Of a stretch of 64,000 nt of DNA, positions 19,306-31,271 are shown one piece after another. The DNA is taken from the NCBI GenBank assembly GCA_964035575.1, contig OZ037850.1, positions 248,001-312,000 on the forward strand, written 5' to 3'. Origin of the DNA: Rhynchopus sp. YZ270_cl-10 (lineage: Eukaryota > Euglenozoa > Diplonemea > Diplonemida > Diplonemidae). The notes beneath the pieces were generated by a model. That model did not search any database. It was not told the DNA's origin and saw nothing but the letters and a program-made list of their open reading frames with translations. The stretch's first letter is position 1. Every line of letters starts with the position of its first letter. A program made the translations under genes and the position numbers.

Positions 19306-22300
19306 TTAGTGAATCAATGCATTCCAATCGTCAAGACTTCTTGGTGTCAGCCCTGCATCGGGGAAGCTTCCGGTACTCCCGCTTTGACCTTGCACGAGAG
19401 CGTCTATGTCCCCTAAGACTTGCTTGAAACGAAGATCAGGGCAGGTTCGCGTCATCTTCTCCTTAAGTTTCCATATCTCTGACGCCACACCTTCCCCTCC
19501 TTTTTCAACACCAACAATATTCCAGAAACGCAACAACGAGGCCAACGCGTGGATGTACACATATATTTGCCCTTTCCCTTTTGCTCCATTTATACTGTCG
19601 ATAAAGCGGGTTTCACATTCTTGCAGTACATTGGTCTCATTTGAATTCGACACGAATGGTGTAATCGAGGTTTCATCTTCCTTCCACAGTTTGTACAATG
19701 CAATTGCTTGGAGACGACGCAGTTCGGGTGCCCAGAACAGTTCTTTGGGGGGATCTTCTAAGAGGTCGGCATAGGAGGCGATGTGGCAGTCCCCTTCTGC
19801 AACTGCTTCGAGAAGAAGGCAGCGTTCTTCGTACATCAGACCGACCGCGTTTTCGAGAACCTTAAGAGAGGAGTAGGCTTCTTCTGGGATTCCTTTGATT
19901 GTGGTTAAATAGAAGTTTGCGAGAGCAACCGAAAAATGGTCTCCAGTTTTGCTTGCAAGCTCGAGGGCGTGCTCTGCCCATCGTCTCGCCTTTTGTGGAC
20001 TTTGCGCCATAAGCTCGGTGGAGCAAGCCAAGCAATGCACCCTTGCCTCATTCAAAGACTGTCCTTTTTCTGGTTTCAGAATCGCTTCTTCGAGACCTTC
20101 AGCGAGATGGAAGTTTCCTTGAAGTGTGTAAGCAAGCTTCAGAGCGCAGAGCACATCTTGCATAGGATGTCCCGTCGACATCCCCGAGAAAAATGTACTA
20201 AGGGTGTGGAAGATAGCTTGGTCCTTCATGGTGTTCAGCATTTCTAAGGTCTCCTTTGAAATTTCGATAAGGTCTGCGACGTTGTCAGCCGAAGCGGAGA
20301 GAACCTGAATGACGGTACAGGATTGCATGATGGATTCGATTTCTCCACCGGCCTCTGCTGTGACCTGAGCGAGACGGCGTAACGTTTCATGCGCCTGCGC
20401 AAAGTTGTTGGTCCGCGCAAGCTCAATAGAACTACCACAAAGTGCACGGTATCGCATTTCCCATATCGAATCTGTTACATTCTCTATCTCCACCGCCAAA
20501 AGATCGCGATGCAAATTCAAAATGATATTTGAAGGGAATCTTAGTCTCGCATTCTGCACGGAAGACGTCATTTCACCTAGGAGCTCCACCTCTAGCTCTG
20601 CCAGTTCATCTTCATCTCCAGAGGACTTCTTCCGTAACAGAACAAGGAAACGCTGTGCAGTTCTTAGCATATCATAAGCCCCGGCATGCTCAGTTCTCCC
20701 TACAAGGAAGTGTGCATGCCGTTTAAGACAGAAGATAGCACGCTCAATGTCCTCAGAGCTGGATTGCATATCAGAAAGCCTGACATAAGCAGACCAATGC
20801 CGCGCAAGTTGTGCCATGTTCTCAGCCTCCAGGTCTGTCCCGTCCTGCTCCCGTGCGTCGGTCAAGTGTTTCTTCTCTGTCAGCTCTGCAAGCTTTTTAT
20901 GGATTGTCTTGCGTTGTTCCTGCAGAACCATGCCATAAGCTTCGTCCTGCACAATGCCATCTGCGAAACGATATGCAGTATCCCCGTCGTCCTTGACTTC
21001 GACCAGGAGTCTCTGTGAAGGTAGGATGATTTTAAAAGTTGGCTTGAAATACAACAGCCCTCTCGTGACAAGTGTAGTTCGGTAGAGTGGTGCGGGGTGG
21101 ACACCCAATCCATTTCGTGTTTTACCCAAATGTTTTGATAAATTCATCGGAACATGGTCAAAGGGAGGGAGGGAGGGGAAGTGAGGTGTTGTTTTTTTTT
21201 ATACCAATTCAACAAGCTTGAGAACACCGTGAAGAAGCGCGTTTCTGCTCTTCTGAATCGGGAAGATTTCGCTGAGGGACTCGAGGGTGAACTGTTTGGC
21301 GTTGAGGTTACTTTTGAAATCCTTGAACAAAAAAAAAACAAAGAAAGATCACTACACGGAAAACAGAAATATCCCACCCACCACCATCGGAATTTTTTTC
21401 TCCCCCCTCAGCTTCTTTGGTATACCTTCTTGCCTACGACAGATGCGTATTTGACGATGAGCTGTTGGGTTGCTGGGAGACGGTCGACCGTAGACCTGTT
21501 GGGTGTTGTTATTTTACGGCAAGAATGAGAAGATGAATACGTCTCACCACACTAAGCACATCATTGCCCCAATACGAATAATTGTAAGGTGAACCTCCAC
21601 ACCTTCATCCAACAATGGGACACAGCAACCTCTGTACGCCCTTACCCAACTGGCCACATACCTTGCAAAGTGCGTCACCGACTCTGGCAGGTGAAGTGCC
21701 AGCGCTGAGTCATCGTCACCCACCATATGCAAACGTGCACCTGTCACGGCAAGCGCCGTTTTCGCGTCAGTGTTTCCTACAAGCTCATCTCTGAAGGAGT
21801 TGACAATCGCGACCAATAAGAAGGTCTTCCCGTTCTGCGAGTTTTTGTAGACAAAGAACGCGAGGTCGGGGTCGCACTGTTGTGATGTGTTTTTTTTGTT
21901 GTGTCGACAATCACCTGCTAGTGCAGGATCTGTACTCAATGTCGCCCGAAGGCTATTGTACTTAAAAGATATAGACGGAGGTCGTCCTCAACTCTGGAAA
22001 GTCGCTTTTATTTATTGTTTATGCATTCTAGTGCTGTAATATACACAAAAGTTGCATCATCAAAGTTTGGGGGATAGGGTGGGTTAAAGGGGTCACGTGA
22101 GAAAATAAAGTAGTTGGTTAGAAATTCAGTACATCATGTTTCAGTCCTAACTGCATACATTGGTAGTATCAGAGGGGGACATCGTCAGTGCAAGACCCTC
22201 CGAGATGTAAAGAGTTTTAACCACTGTTGCTATTATCAAACAGTCTTTGCGCTCTACTTGTCTTTTCAAAAACTAAAACCTAGACCTGTCAACACAAAAA

Positions 22301-25257
22301 TTATGAACGACTTAGCTTCTGTGAGCTCGCAAGGGAGGTGTCGCCACGCACCTGTCCGAAGACTGCTGCCCTAATTTTTTTTTTTTTTTTTTTTTTTTTT
22401 TTGAAAGGATCGGTTGACATGGACATACCTCCTTGATGACAGGGATCTCCTGGTTGTTCTGCAGCTCTGCATTGAGAAGGTGGATGAAGAGCTCTGTTGC
22501 CAGCTCCTGCGTGAGCGGCTTCAGGGTGACCGTTGTCACAGACTGGGTGAACTCCCGCATCTTCATGACGAGACGGCTGCACTCCGCGCGTGCAATGGTA
22601 TCGGTCACACCCGAGCTTGCAGCGGGACGGAGTGAACAGAAAACCATAATGGGATTCCGTTTGTCCTTCGATGCAGCAAGACTCCAGATGAGTTCAAGAG
22701 ATTGCAGGTCGTGGCAGTTCTCCATTTGATCGAAGAGGAGGTACAAAGGCTGTATGCGGGAGTGGTGCTTCAAGATGATGTGCAACAACGACACTGTTGT
22801 CTTCGCTCTCAGCGCCGGACCCAAATCCGCAAGACCTTGCGGCTCGCGGAACTGCGTTTTGAGGACCGGGTTCATCATCGCCATGAAACATTGTATTTCG
22901 AGGTTCAGATACCCAAACTCCATCCAGTCGCCTCCCTGCGACAGCGTCTCGAAGAACTTCTGGATGTGTTGCGCCTTCGTCACCCCCGACGGGATGTTCC
23001 TCATCAACAGCTGCGTGAAGATCGGCTCCCACACTGCATACGCAGAGTCCCCTGAGGAGTTGTCATTCTGACACGACTCAAGCCACGTCCCGGGCATCTC
23101 ATTCTTCACAATGGGCTGTCCACATATCCGGATGAGGTAGCTCTTCCCAGACCCACCCTCCCCGTACACAAAGACGACCCGCGTCTTCACCACCTGCTTC
23201 ATGTCGCTGCAGACCTCGTCGCGGATGGCCTCCAGGGCGCGCAGTTCGGTTGCCCTGCTGGCTTTGACGATGCGACGTTCTTCGTCCTCATTGAACATAT
23301 CCTCGCCACCCTCCTCGCCAAGGTTCTTCTGGTAGGCAGCAAAGTCACGCCTTCCCTTGAAGATCTGCTTTGGCGAGTAGATCGGCACCTTATCTGTGTA
23401 GCCACGGATCTCTAGCGGGTCGAGGTCCGTTTGGAAGAGGCACGTCTTTTTGGTGAATTTGAAGGTTTTTTCGTCGACAAGAATTTGAGACCATATCTGC
23501 GGCTGGCTAGATGCCTCAGATTTACCGTCTATACCCGCCGACTTAGGCCCTACACGCGATGATACTGACGAAGTGGCAAGCGCAGGCGTCTTATCACCCT
23601 CCTGCGTTAACTCCCAGATATTCTCGCACACCGACATCAAACGAGCTCCAAGATTCACAGGCGCACCCATGATAGTGTAGTCTCGCCTTGTCTTCGACCC
23701 AATTGTCCCAACAAAAGTATTCCCCGTGGTAACGGCAATAGACAGACCTATCCCAAGCTTCTCCCCCGACTCCTTTATTTCGATTGCCGACTTCACTGCG
23801 AGAAGCGGGTCGTCAGAGTGCTGCGGCATGCCGTACGTCACGATAATGATGAAACCCTTCTCGTCGACGAGACAGTTCGCAATGCAGCCTTCATATGTGT
23901 ACACGGTCGACTGAATTGAACGGATTAATTGGTGTATAGCGGCGAACCCTGCGCAGGACATCGAATTCATTTCTTCTTGTATTTGCGGCCATCCGTTGAC
24001 ACCCATGAAGAGAAGCGAGAGGTTCCGGGTCTCAGAAATCTCTGGTTGCCCTTCATCGATGCGAGACTGCACAAACAGATCGATAAACCCTCGTACCCCT
24101 TTCTCCATTGCAGTGGTGAGGGTGATCTTCGGCAACGCCACCCCCGTCGGAACATTTTCCCCCTCCTTCAACAGAATCAGGTAGTTATCCGAGCACCGAA
24201 GCTGCGTTTCGTACAGCGCCATATCCTTTGTGGATTCGAGGTACGTCATGCACTGCTGGCTGATCACAACCTCACCAGGCTTTGCTATGGGCACCGCTGC
24301 GGCAAGCTGGTCAAACACCGTCCCAAACAAAATCTTTCTCCAAGAATCCCCCAACCCCCCTACGGTAATCGTCTTCACCAGCGAGGCACCAATCCCAATA
24401 TGCACTGTCAGCTCTTCGTCGTTCTCCCCGGGGGAATCTTTGGATATCTCTGCAATGAAAACTCCGTGACGTTTTTGGATCGCCATGGCGCATGCGACGG
24501 CTTGCGCGTTTAGCACTTCGATTGCGCTGTGGCAGAACGGTGACCCAAAGACGACAATAAGCGCGTCGCCAGCAAAGCGTTCCACAGAGCCGCCGTATTC
24601 ATCTACTATGTTGATCAGCTTTGTGAAGTATCCGTTGATGTACGCGGCAAGGAGTTCTACTCCGAGAAGCCCTTTTAGCTTAGAAAGGTTTTCTCCTAAA
24701 CGCGTAAACCCCGTCATATCAACAAGCATGACAACACCAGGAAATGACGCAAAATCGGACTGCATCGTAGGGTCGATCTTGAACTGTTTCAGAACGGTCC
24801 ACGGAACGTACGGTGCAAGGTCTTCAGCAAAAGGGGAGACCTGGTTCATAGTGGAAAGAATCTGCAGGCGTTTGTCCCGCCCCTTCTTCCCCTTTCGATA
24901 GCCTTCAGTCCCTTCCCCTTGCCCTGAAGATCCGAGGTTAGCTTTGAATCGCCCTCCCTTCTCCTTCCCCTTTTCCTTTTTTTTGCCATTTTTATCCTTC
25001 GACTTTTCGTTTTTATCTTTCGATTTGTCATTGGATTTTTCCTTTGGAGTTCGTTTTTCGGGCGCCTTTTTATCGGTTTTTTCCTCAGGTTTATCTTTAC
25101 TCCTTTCCTTATCCGAGGTATGCGTGTGGGTCGGGGTAGGATCAGCCTTCGCCTTGTCAGCCTTCTCTTCTTCGTATTTGTTCTTCCGTTTTTTCGACTC
25201 TCTCGGCCCCGGGGTAGTGTGCGCGTTGCTACTCCCTGCAGACGCCGCGCAACCCAT
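19306..25257 (-). CDS. Soluble-adenylyl-cyclase-like protein (two cyclase domains, ATPase, helical repeats)
   Basis: Five exons: 22429-25257, 21662-21876, 21426-21495, 21205-21321 and 19306-21012. Donors begin GTAT, acceptors end AG, and phases match, giving 1645 aa. The N-terminus MGCAAS fits N-myristoylation, then about 100 Lys-rich residues. Cyclase domain C1 (about 165-330) has metal aspartates in MLVDMTGF (D180) and FAGD (D231). C2 (about 410-560) has VNLGARLM with the Asn and Arg that in this class contact the substrate. A P-loop, GEGGSGKS (699-706), starts an AAA-type ATPase module. The C-terminal third is helical, TPR-like. Order and length match ADCY10-type soluble adenylyl cyclases (human about 1610 aa), which make cAMP inside the cell. 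The residue aligned with the bicarbonate-binding Lys of human sAC is Arg227 here. A pyrimidine-CACAG acceptor (AG 25311-25312) lies 54 bases upstream. Introns carry HP-E and HP-F repeats. Confidence 0.9.
21038..21115 (+). repeat. HP-F repeat in cyclase intron 4
   Basis: CTTGAAATACAACAGCCCTC, then TCGTGACAAGTGTA and a GGGGTGGAC box, as at 936-1020. It lies within the intron 21013-21204. Confidence 0.55.
21896..22014 (+). repeat. HP-E repeat in cyclase intron 1
   Basis: About 115 bp nearly the same as 48803-48920 and similar to 33714-33834. CGACA pairs with TGTCG around a CCTGC/GCAGG hairpin; then GCCCGAAGGCTATTGTACTT and TCCTCAACTCTGGAAAGT follow. It lies inside the intron 21877-22428. Confidence 0.7.
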
Positions 25258-25809
25258 CGCACAGAAACAAAGTCGCAAAAACGACCGTTAAAAAGAAAGA
25301 TATCAACTCACTGTGCCATATTCAAGGGAAAAGAAAGGGAGGGGGATGTGGGGGATAACGACCACAGTTAAAATAACCGGAAAGAATATGGGGTTTTTTT
25401 TTTTCACTAAGTGTTCGTTATTCGGGGGGAGGGGGAAACTACTGAAAGAAGACTGAGCACAGAAAGGGAAACGAATAAAAAAAAATGCAACGAAGGAAGG
25501 GGGGGAGTGGGTACCACGAAAAAAGGAAACAGCCTGGGTGAGTGTTATGTTGAGTTAAGGGAGGGGTAGAAAAAGAAAGATGCATCTTTTTTTTGTCAAT
25601 TTTTTTTTTAAAGAGGGAATGCTATTATCAATACATTCAAGAAACCGATCTGCGAACGGATATCAAAAAAAAAAAGCACAAAAAAAAATGCGTCAAACTA
25701 TGAAAACAAACGTGCCTCATATTAACACACATTTTTTTGTTTTCAAAACCCTACAATAAATCGAGGATTTGCTCCACAAAAAGGTCACAGAGAATCACCT
25801 CCACCTCTC
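25258..25809. other. Short intergenic region
   Basis: Holds the cyclase leader and acceptor and AT-rich DNA with homopolymers. Nothing else was recognised. Confidence 0.5.
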
Positions 25810-27168
25810 CTATGACATGGTACAGAGGCAATTTGACTCCACCGCCTCCAGCTGCTTTGCTGCGCGCACCCCTGAAAGGTACGCGCCGTGTACAGAACAG
25901 TAGTCCACCCCATGGGTGTGCTCCCCTGCGAAGACGACCTTGCCATCCATGATGGGTTGGGTTAGAGAGTCGAGGTCGTGGGGTCCGTTTGCTCCGACGG
26001 AGAAGCTGCTGAAGGCACCTAGGGTATGGGGGTCGGAGCCCCATCGGGTGCAGTGGAACCAGATGACCTTAGGGAGCGCTTCTCCCCCGTTGAGTGCATT
26101 GCTGAGGACGGCGGAGGCCTCGTGGAGGACAGCGGTGTCGCTCATCTGCTCGAGTTGGTCGGCAGGATCCCCGCCCATGAGACACTGCATCATGTGTGTA
26201 CCATTCTCACTACAACACTTCCAAAACCGCAACCACCCCCGCATCTCATTACATATCTGTATTTCACCCAAAGATTCATCCCAAAAACAGGACTCAAATT
26301 GGATGAAAATTTTGTTAAAAGATGCGACCCCGATTCTCTCAATCGCAGCAGCGTGAGATACGGGGAGCGCCGGTGCAAAGGAAATACGGCGCGCCTTCAA
26401 CACCCCGATCGGCACTGTTATTATCACCGCATCTGCGAGAATCGTTCTCCCCCCTGCTATCTCTACCTTCACCTCTGCGCCCGCATCATTCACAGCGACC
26501 ACTGGAGAGCGCAGCTCTAATACACACCCCGCTTCCACCAGACGGCGAATCTCCTTCTGTATCACAGTACCGTAGCCGCCCAGCACCTCAGCATCAGAAC
26601 CTCCGAAAGAGCCGTCGAGATCGAAGTATTTTGTAGAGTGCTTGTTCATACTGGTGCCGCAGTACTGCTCCATATGCGCAAGGTGGAACCCCATCCACAA
26701 CCGAACTTCGGGACCCACTGTTTCAGTCTCAAAGATAGAGTCATATACCTGGAGAACGGAGGGGTCGCAGTCTGTTGAGTCTTTTGAGAGTTCGGTTTGG
26801 CGTTGGAGGACGAGGAGCATGGCTCGTTTGTGGAGTTGGCGTGCGTGGCGTTGGTCGGTAGGGTTGTCGGGGATGACGCAACGTCGTTCGGTGACTCTCG
26901 CATGGTGTACGTTATGGTGAAGGGCAAGAGTGGTAAGAGGGTTGGTGTTGCCATCGGCATCCTTCCCGCACCCCTCAATCCAGCGCGCACCAAGGTCCAG
27001 CGCAACCCCGCCCACCTCCTTCGTCTTCGTACGCCCACCCGCCTCCGCAGCAGACTCAAGAATTATAATCTCTGCATCTTTGTATTCAGGCATGATAAGC
27101 AGTTTGCTTGCTGCCGCTGCGCCTGCGGTGCCGGCACCAACGATCACAACACGTCTTTTGCATCTCAT
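25810..27168 (-). CDS. FAD-dependent amine oxidase, polyamine-oxidase type
   Basis: A single exon of 452 aa starting at ATG 27166-27168. A start at 27207 would lie across the CCCCACAG acceptor (AG 27184-27185), so the inner ATG fits better. Residues 7-23 (VVIVGAGTAGAAAASKL) are the Rossmann FAD-binding motif. GGRTKTKEVGGVALDLGARWIEG is the second FAD/substrate signature of the flavin amine oxidases, and FAGEHTHGVDYCSVHGAYLSG near the C-terminus is the closing FAD contact. The family includes spermine/spermidine oxidases, which oxidise polyamines to an aldehyde and hydrogen peroxide; LSD1-type demethylases are longer. No targeting signal is obvious. Substrate specificity cannot be read from the sequence. 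Confidence 0.88.
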   Translation of the reverse strand: MRCKRRVVIVGAGTAGAAAASKLLIMPEYKDAEIIILESAAEAGGRTKTKEVGGVALDLGARWIEGCGKDADGNTNPLTTLALHHNVHHARVTERRCVIPDNPTDQRHARQLHKRAMLLVLQRQTELSKDSTDCDPSVLQVYDSIFETETVGPEVRLWMGFHLAHMEQYCGTSMNKHSTKYFDLDGSFGGSDAEVLGGYGTVIQKEIRRLVEAGCVLELRSPVVAVNDAGAEVKVEIAGGRTILADAVIITVPIGVLKARRISFAPALPVSHAAAIERIGVASFNKIFIQFESCFWDESLGEIQICNEMRGWLRFWKCCSENGTHMMQCLMGGDPADQLEQMSDTAVLHEASAVLSNALNGGEALPKVIWFHCTRWGSDPHTLGAFSSFSVGANGPHDLDSLTQPIMDGKVVFAGEHTHGVDYCSVHGAYLSGVRAAKQLEAVESNCLCTMS

Positions 27169-28403
27169 TTTTTGGGGTATTTTCTGTGGGGAGGATAATG
27201 AAGACAATCTATAAATAGAAGAGTTGAGGGGGTATGTGGTATGACTCTATGGAGCGAATGTGCAATGGAAAATGTGGAATTTTTGGAAATTTTGCGGATT
27301 GGTTGTGCGAAGAATCTGAGGTGATATTGGATGTCTAGGTGGAAAAGAGAGAGGTGAGTGGTGGAGTTAGTCTCGTTGTGGGAAGGTTGTGCTTTTTTTG
27401 TATTTCACCGTTGGTATTCGGGGTTTCGTTCAAAGAAAAAGGTAACTAAAAAAAAGAGAGAAAAACGTAAAAGATGTGAGTGCTTTTTTCACAGGGGATA
27501 CCCCCACACCTACGCCTTTCAAGTCTAAATAAGAAAATTTGAAAACGAGTGCAAATGTTTTCAAACTAAAAATATAATTTGCCCTCCACTCCCCTTTTCC
27601 GAAGCCCCCCGAGTTTTGAAGAAAAACAAAACTAAACTCTGAGAGCAGAGCAGAAAAGAATTCTCTATTTCTCAATATCCGTTTTTGGGGACCGGGGGGG
27701 AAGTTTTTTTTCTCAAAAAAAATAAAGTTTATGTTGAAAGCAGGCTTTGCGCTAAAACCTGTCATTTGTCCCAGGATTTTTTGAAGATTTTCGTGGTGCG
27801 TATCTTTTGCAGACCGGGGTTTCCTTAGGAACACCAGAAAACCTCATATTCCAGAGTAAATCGTAGAGAGCAATGGACAGTCACTAAAAATTTTTGTCCA
27901 TTTTTCCGTACATCCCACAGCCCGGGATTGGATTGGAAATGCCACAAAACATTGTTTTTTCGCCCCCTGATGCACAGCTGTTTGGGGTGCGTTTTTTTTT
28001 TTGGTGTTGAAACAATTTTCAGAATTTTTTTTTCCAAAAGATAGCGCAAAGCCTGGTTGAAAGCAGTGAGGCGAGGACTTTCTTGTACAAATATCCACTA
28101 TTCTCTCGATGGGCGGGATGGGTAGAGAGCCCTACAAAAAAAAAATCATTGAAAATAAAAAAAAACACTGCAAAAACAATTCTCTCCAATACCAGGCAAG
28201 AGCACACTACAATTCAGGGGGTGCAAAAAGAGAAAAAAAAAACACGGCAAAATGAATATGCCACGTTTGGGGACAGGCGGGAAAGTTTCGCCCTTTTTTT
28301 GTCGCAACAACACAAGACGGGATACTGCTGTGTGAGCGTCGTGACATGAGGTTATTGCGGGAGGACGAGGGGTGGAAAAGGAAAGGCAGGCTCGGTAGGA
28401 ACC
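27169..28403. other. Intergenic region with a repeat shared with 32256-32441
   Basis: Positions 27868-28062 match 32256-32441 in the same orientation (boxes GTCACTAAAA, CCATTTTTCCGTA, CAGCCCGGGATTGG, AATGCCACAAAACA, TGATGCACA). This is an interspersed repeat, probably part of a decayed element. No gene was seen. Confidence 0.55.
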
Positions 28404-29493
28404 TTACTTCTTTGCGTGGCGGCTTAACCAGTCTACCATCTCATTCATGTTCTGTCTCCTTTTCGCACTGTAGTGTGTAATGGGGTGATTTAAAAGAAAA
28501 TAGCTTGTAAGATGAACGTGCCTCTCGTGCACATCTTAAACACTAAAGACTATCGTCATCAGAAGAAGAAAACAATAGGATGGGCCCAAGCTTGCGATCC
28601 TTCACACTGAAGGCTGTCTCTGAGCTGATGCATACCTGATTGCGGTGACCATCCACTGGTTGTTTGTTATGTCGTCCATTTTCAACTCCTCGATCACCTG
28701 TGGTGTGTGTTTGAAATCAGTTCCCTGCCCCCAACCAATGCCAAGCGACATACCTTTTCCTTGGTCATGTGCGGTTCTAAGTCCTGCTTATTCAATACGA
28801 CGAGAAGAGGCAGGCCGTTGAGCTTCGTGTCCGACAGCAAGTTGTGAAGCTCCTTTTGCGCAATCATGATGCGCTCAAACTGTAGAAGTGAGGGGTAAAT
28901 GAATTTGTGGTATGCTGTGATTCAAAAAAAAAACTCTGGACCAGAAATACATTGAACAAATTTGGACTTTTTGGGGTCAAAAGGACAAATATTTGGCTAT
29001 TTTTCCTTCAATCACAGTATTTCTCTTCCCAATAAAGCTGAAGATGGAAAACTCCTCACCATGTACCGCACACTCCATGCTACCTTCCTTGTAAATAAAA
29101 CCACACTTGATGAAATGAATGTACTTCGCTGCACATTTGACAACCAAATTGACTACGTTGTCACCTGAAAAAACGAAGCAAAATGCAGAGAAAATACAAA
29201 CATACATCGTTACTGTCGACAACAAACAAGACCACATCGCACCCATTCGTGTACCGCGACCATTCCCCTCTGAACTGCTCCTGGCCTCCCAGATCCCACA
29301 CCTTCATTGTCACACCCTCTTTCTTTACTGACTTCACGTTCAGACCCACGGTAGGCATCGTATCCGCAGGGTAGCCGGAGGAAAGGATGTTGAGGATGGT
29401 AGTCTTGCCACTGTTCTCCAACCCAACCAGACACAACTCAATGTGCTTGGACCCACCGAACAGCTCCTTCAGCTTGCCTGGAAGGTTTCCCAT
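28404..29493 (-). CDS. ARL8: ARL8-like small GTPase
   Basis: Four exons: 29206-29493, 28754-28879, 28636-28697 and 28404-28467, all with GTATG donors, giving 179 aa. The GTPase motifs are intact: G1 GLENSGKT (24-31), switch I PTVG (47-50), G3 WDLGGQ (66-71), G4 NKQD (126-129) and G5 ISAK (158-161). The patterns HIELCLVGLENSGKTTILN and KELHNLL...GLPLLVVLNKQDL are closest to ARL8, which moves lysosomes and related vesicles along microtubules. Gly2 (MGNLPGKLKE) could be myristoylated as in ARF proteins, so another ARL is possible. An AG acceptor (29517-29518) lies 24 bases before the ATG. Intron 3 contains an HP-C hairpin. The C-terminus ends DWLSRHAKK. Confidence 0.88.
28504..28536 (+). repeat. 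HP-C hairpin repeat in ARL8 intron 3
   Basis: AAGATGAACGTGC, loop CTCTCGT, GCACATCTT. The stem of GATG(AAC)GTGC with GCACATC is perfect apart from the bulge. Confidence 0.7.
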
Positions 29494-29850
29494 TGTATTT
29501 TTATTTGTGTTTTCTTCTGATAATTTTGAGTAAAAAAGCGGTTAGGTGCAGAATGTGCCAATACCATTGTCTTTTTTTGTCGGGTTTCTTTCACAGTCGG
29601 AGGGTAAGAAAAGAGAAATATTCGCATTTTTTGAACCTTTCCAAAACCCCTTTCAGGTCCGTAGGGGCAACGCTTTCCACCATGACAGATGTGTTGTTAA
29701 TCCTGGCACTGAGTTTAATAGAAGAAAGGTTGGTAAGATGATCCGAAGCCTTCGTGTGCTTGGTCACCAAAAAAAAAAGGGGGGAAAGTGTTGTGAGATG
29801 AACCTAAGCCTCTTGTACTTAGTCAAAAAAAGGGGCAAACCGGGGCAGAA
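29494..29850. other. Short intergenic region with one HP-B
   Basis: ARL8 leader and AT-rich DNA; HP-B at 29794-29824 (CTAAGC, TCTTGTA, CTTAG). Confidence 0.5.
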
Positions 29851-29860
29851 GGGTTCATCC

Positions 29861-30436
29861 ATGGCTCTCGCCGGGGGGTGATCGGGTTTTAAATCACCCA
29901 AAAAAAATTTTTTTTTAAAAAAGAGGGGTGATCCGGGTTTCGGATCACCCCTCCAAAAAAAAAAAAAAAAAAAATCCCAGGGTTGAACCACGGGAGTACC
30001 ATGGGGAACTGGGTTGCTGACCGCATCATCCAGTCTGTATCTCAATTTTTTTTTGCCTGCGGCGCCATTTTTCCTTTTTTGCTCCGCAAAAATGGTTTCG
30101 TTGAGTGAGTATGTGATGTAAAAGCTAGCTTTTTACACCGTACCTTAATTTTTTTTCGCCTGCGGCGCCATTTTGTATTATTTTTTTTGCTCCGCAAAAA
30201 AAAAGCACGTACATACAGTTCCCTATGTTCCCAATGTCCCTGGTCAGCAGTGCTGAAAAATTTTTTGGGCATAAAAACAAGCTGACCCCAAACGAGGGGA
30301 GAAAGCGCCTCGCCTCCCTGCACTGGCAGGGAGTCGCGCGCGCGAAGCGCGCGCGCGACCGCTTTTACGGGGGGAAAGCTCGGGGACCCCAAATCACCCC
30401 CCATTTTGGCCAAAAGGGGTGATTGGCGAGAGCCCT
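29861..30436. mobile_element. 576-bp inverted-repeat element with 10-bp target duplication
   Basis: The direct repeat GGGTTCATCC flanks it (29851-29860 and 30437-30446). Termini ATGGCTCTCGCC and AGGGCTCTCGCC (reverse) are inverted repeats, followed by matching TCACCCC blocks. A 9-11 bp duplication is typical of Mutator-like elements. The interior shares about 150 bp with 37697-37860 (CACGGGAGTACCAT..., TGCCTGCGGCGCCATTTT). It has a 27-bp perfect CG-rich palindrome at 30330-30358. No transposase was found. Confidence 0.7.
30330..30358. repeat. CG-alternating palindrome
   Basis: GTCGCGCGCGCG and CGCGCGCGCGAC arms meet at an AAG centre. Alternating CG of this length can adopt left-handed DNA and a cruciform. 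Confidence 0.8.
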
Positions 30437-30446
30437 GGGTTCATCC

Positions 30447-31261
30447 CGTAAAAAAAAAAAAAAACGACGCCACATTTAATGTGGGAAAGGAACCTGAGGT
30501 AAAAATGCACAGACATCGCTAACGATACTTCACAGTCGTTGTGTATTTGTATTGACAATCACCCCTACTAGCTTCTTGCTTGCCAGCCACAGCGTCTGGG
30601 ATATGGCAGTTTGCAAAAAACTTGGTAGTTTTGTTTTGTTTTAGAAGAGAATCACAAAAAAAAAGTGTTCACAAAGACTTCTACCAATCCGGTACAGATT
30701 CGCCAGATAATATGTGATGTGATAACTCAGCTGGGAAAGAGAAGAACTAAAAAACTATTTAATGGCTCGCCCTTTCGCGGACCAATTTCAAAAAAAAAAA
30801 AAAAGGCTTTGTCATAAAAAAGACAGCTTGACGAATGTGTCGTCGCTGCGCACATATTTAAGGCAGAAAGAAAACTTTACAAAAAGTGACAACGTTTTCG
30901 GTGCAAAGCCACAGAAGAAGAGAAAAACATGAGATTGAAGGTGTGCAAATGCAGCACAGATGCACCCGGAGGGTTGGGGCTTTTACAGTTTTTGGATGGA
31001 ATAGTGAGACTGCTTGAAGGGGTCAGCATTTATTGCACTTGCAATTGTTGGCCAGCAGTGGAGACACCCAAGGATGCTCCACTATTGGTGCTCCAGAAAT
31101 CCAAAAAAACGAAGTACGCAACAACTACGCACTAAGTACGCACTAAGTACGCACTAAGTACGCACTAAGTACGCACTAAGTACGCAATATGAGGTCGTCA
31201 GGAGCACCAACTATATTTGAAAACTTGGTTGTATTAGTGTAGCCACCCTAGAGTGTGCTCC
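30447..31261. other. Intergenic region with HP-A copies and an 11-bp array
   Basis: Contains HP-A at 31057-31083 and 31236-31264, a partial HP-E-like motif (30549-30580) and the tandem array at 31115-31191. No gene was seen. Confidence 0.5.
31115..31191 (+). repeat. Tandem array of TACGCACTAAG, 7 units
   Basis: Five perfect 11-bp units (31126-31180) with a degenerate unit at each end. Confidence 0.85.
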
Positions 31262-31271
31262 ACTATATTTA

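Noticed and set aside
22702-24513. Plus-strand frames within the cyclase exon
   Set aside because: They overlap well-supported minus-strand coding sequence and have no recognisable domains.
19306-25257. Two separate genes, a cyclase and a downstream helical protein
   Set aside because: Three small exons between them keep the frame and supply the expected ATPase-to-repeat linker (VDRLPATQQLIVKYASVVG and following), giving a continuous 1645-residue sAC-like protein.
25810-27207. Start of the amine oxidase at 27207
   Set aside because: The upstream 13 codons cover the CCCCACAG acceptor and pyrimidine tract; the inner ATG directly precedes the FAD motif.
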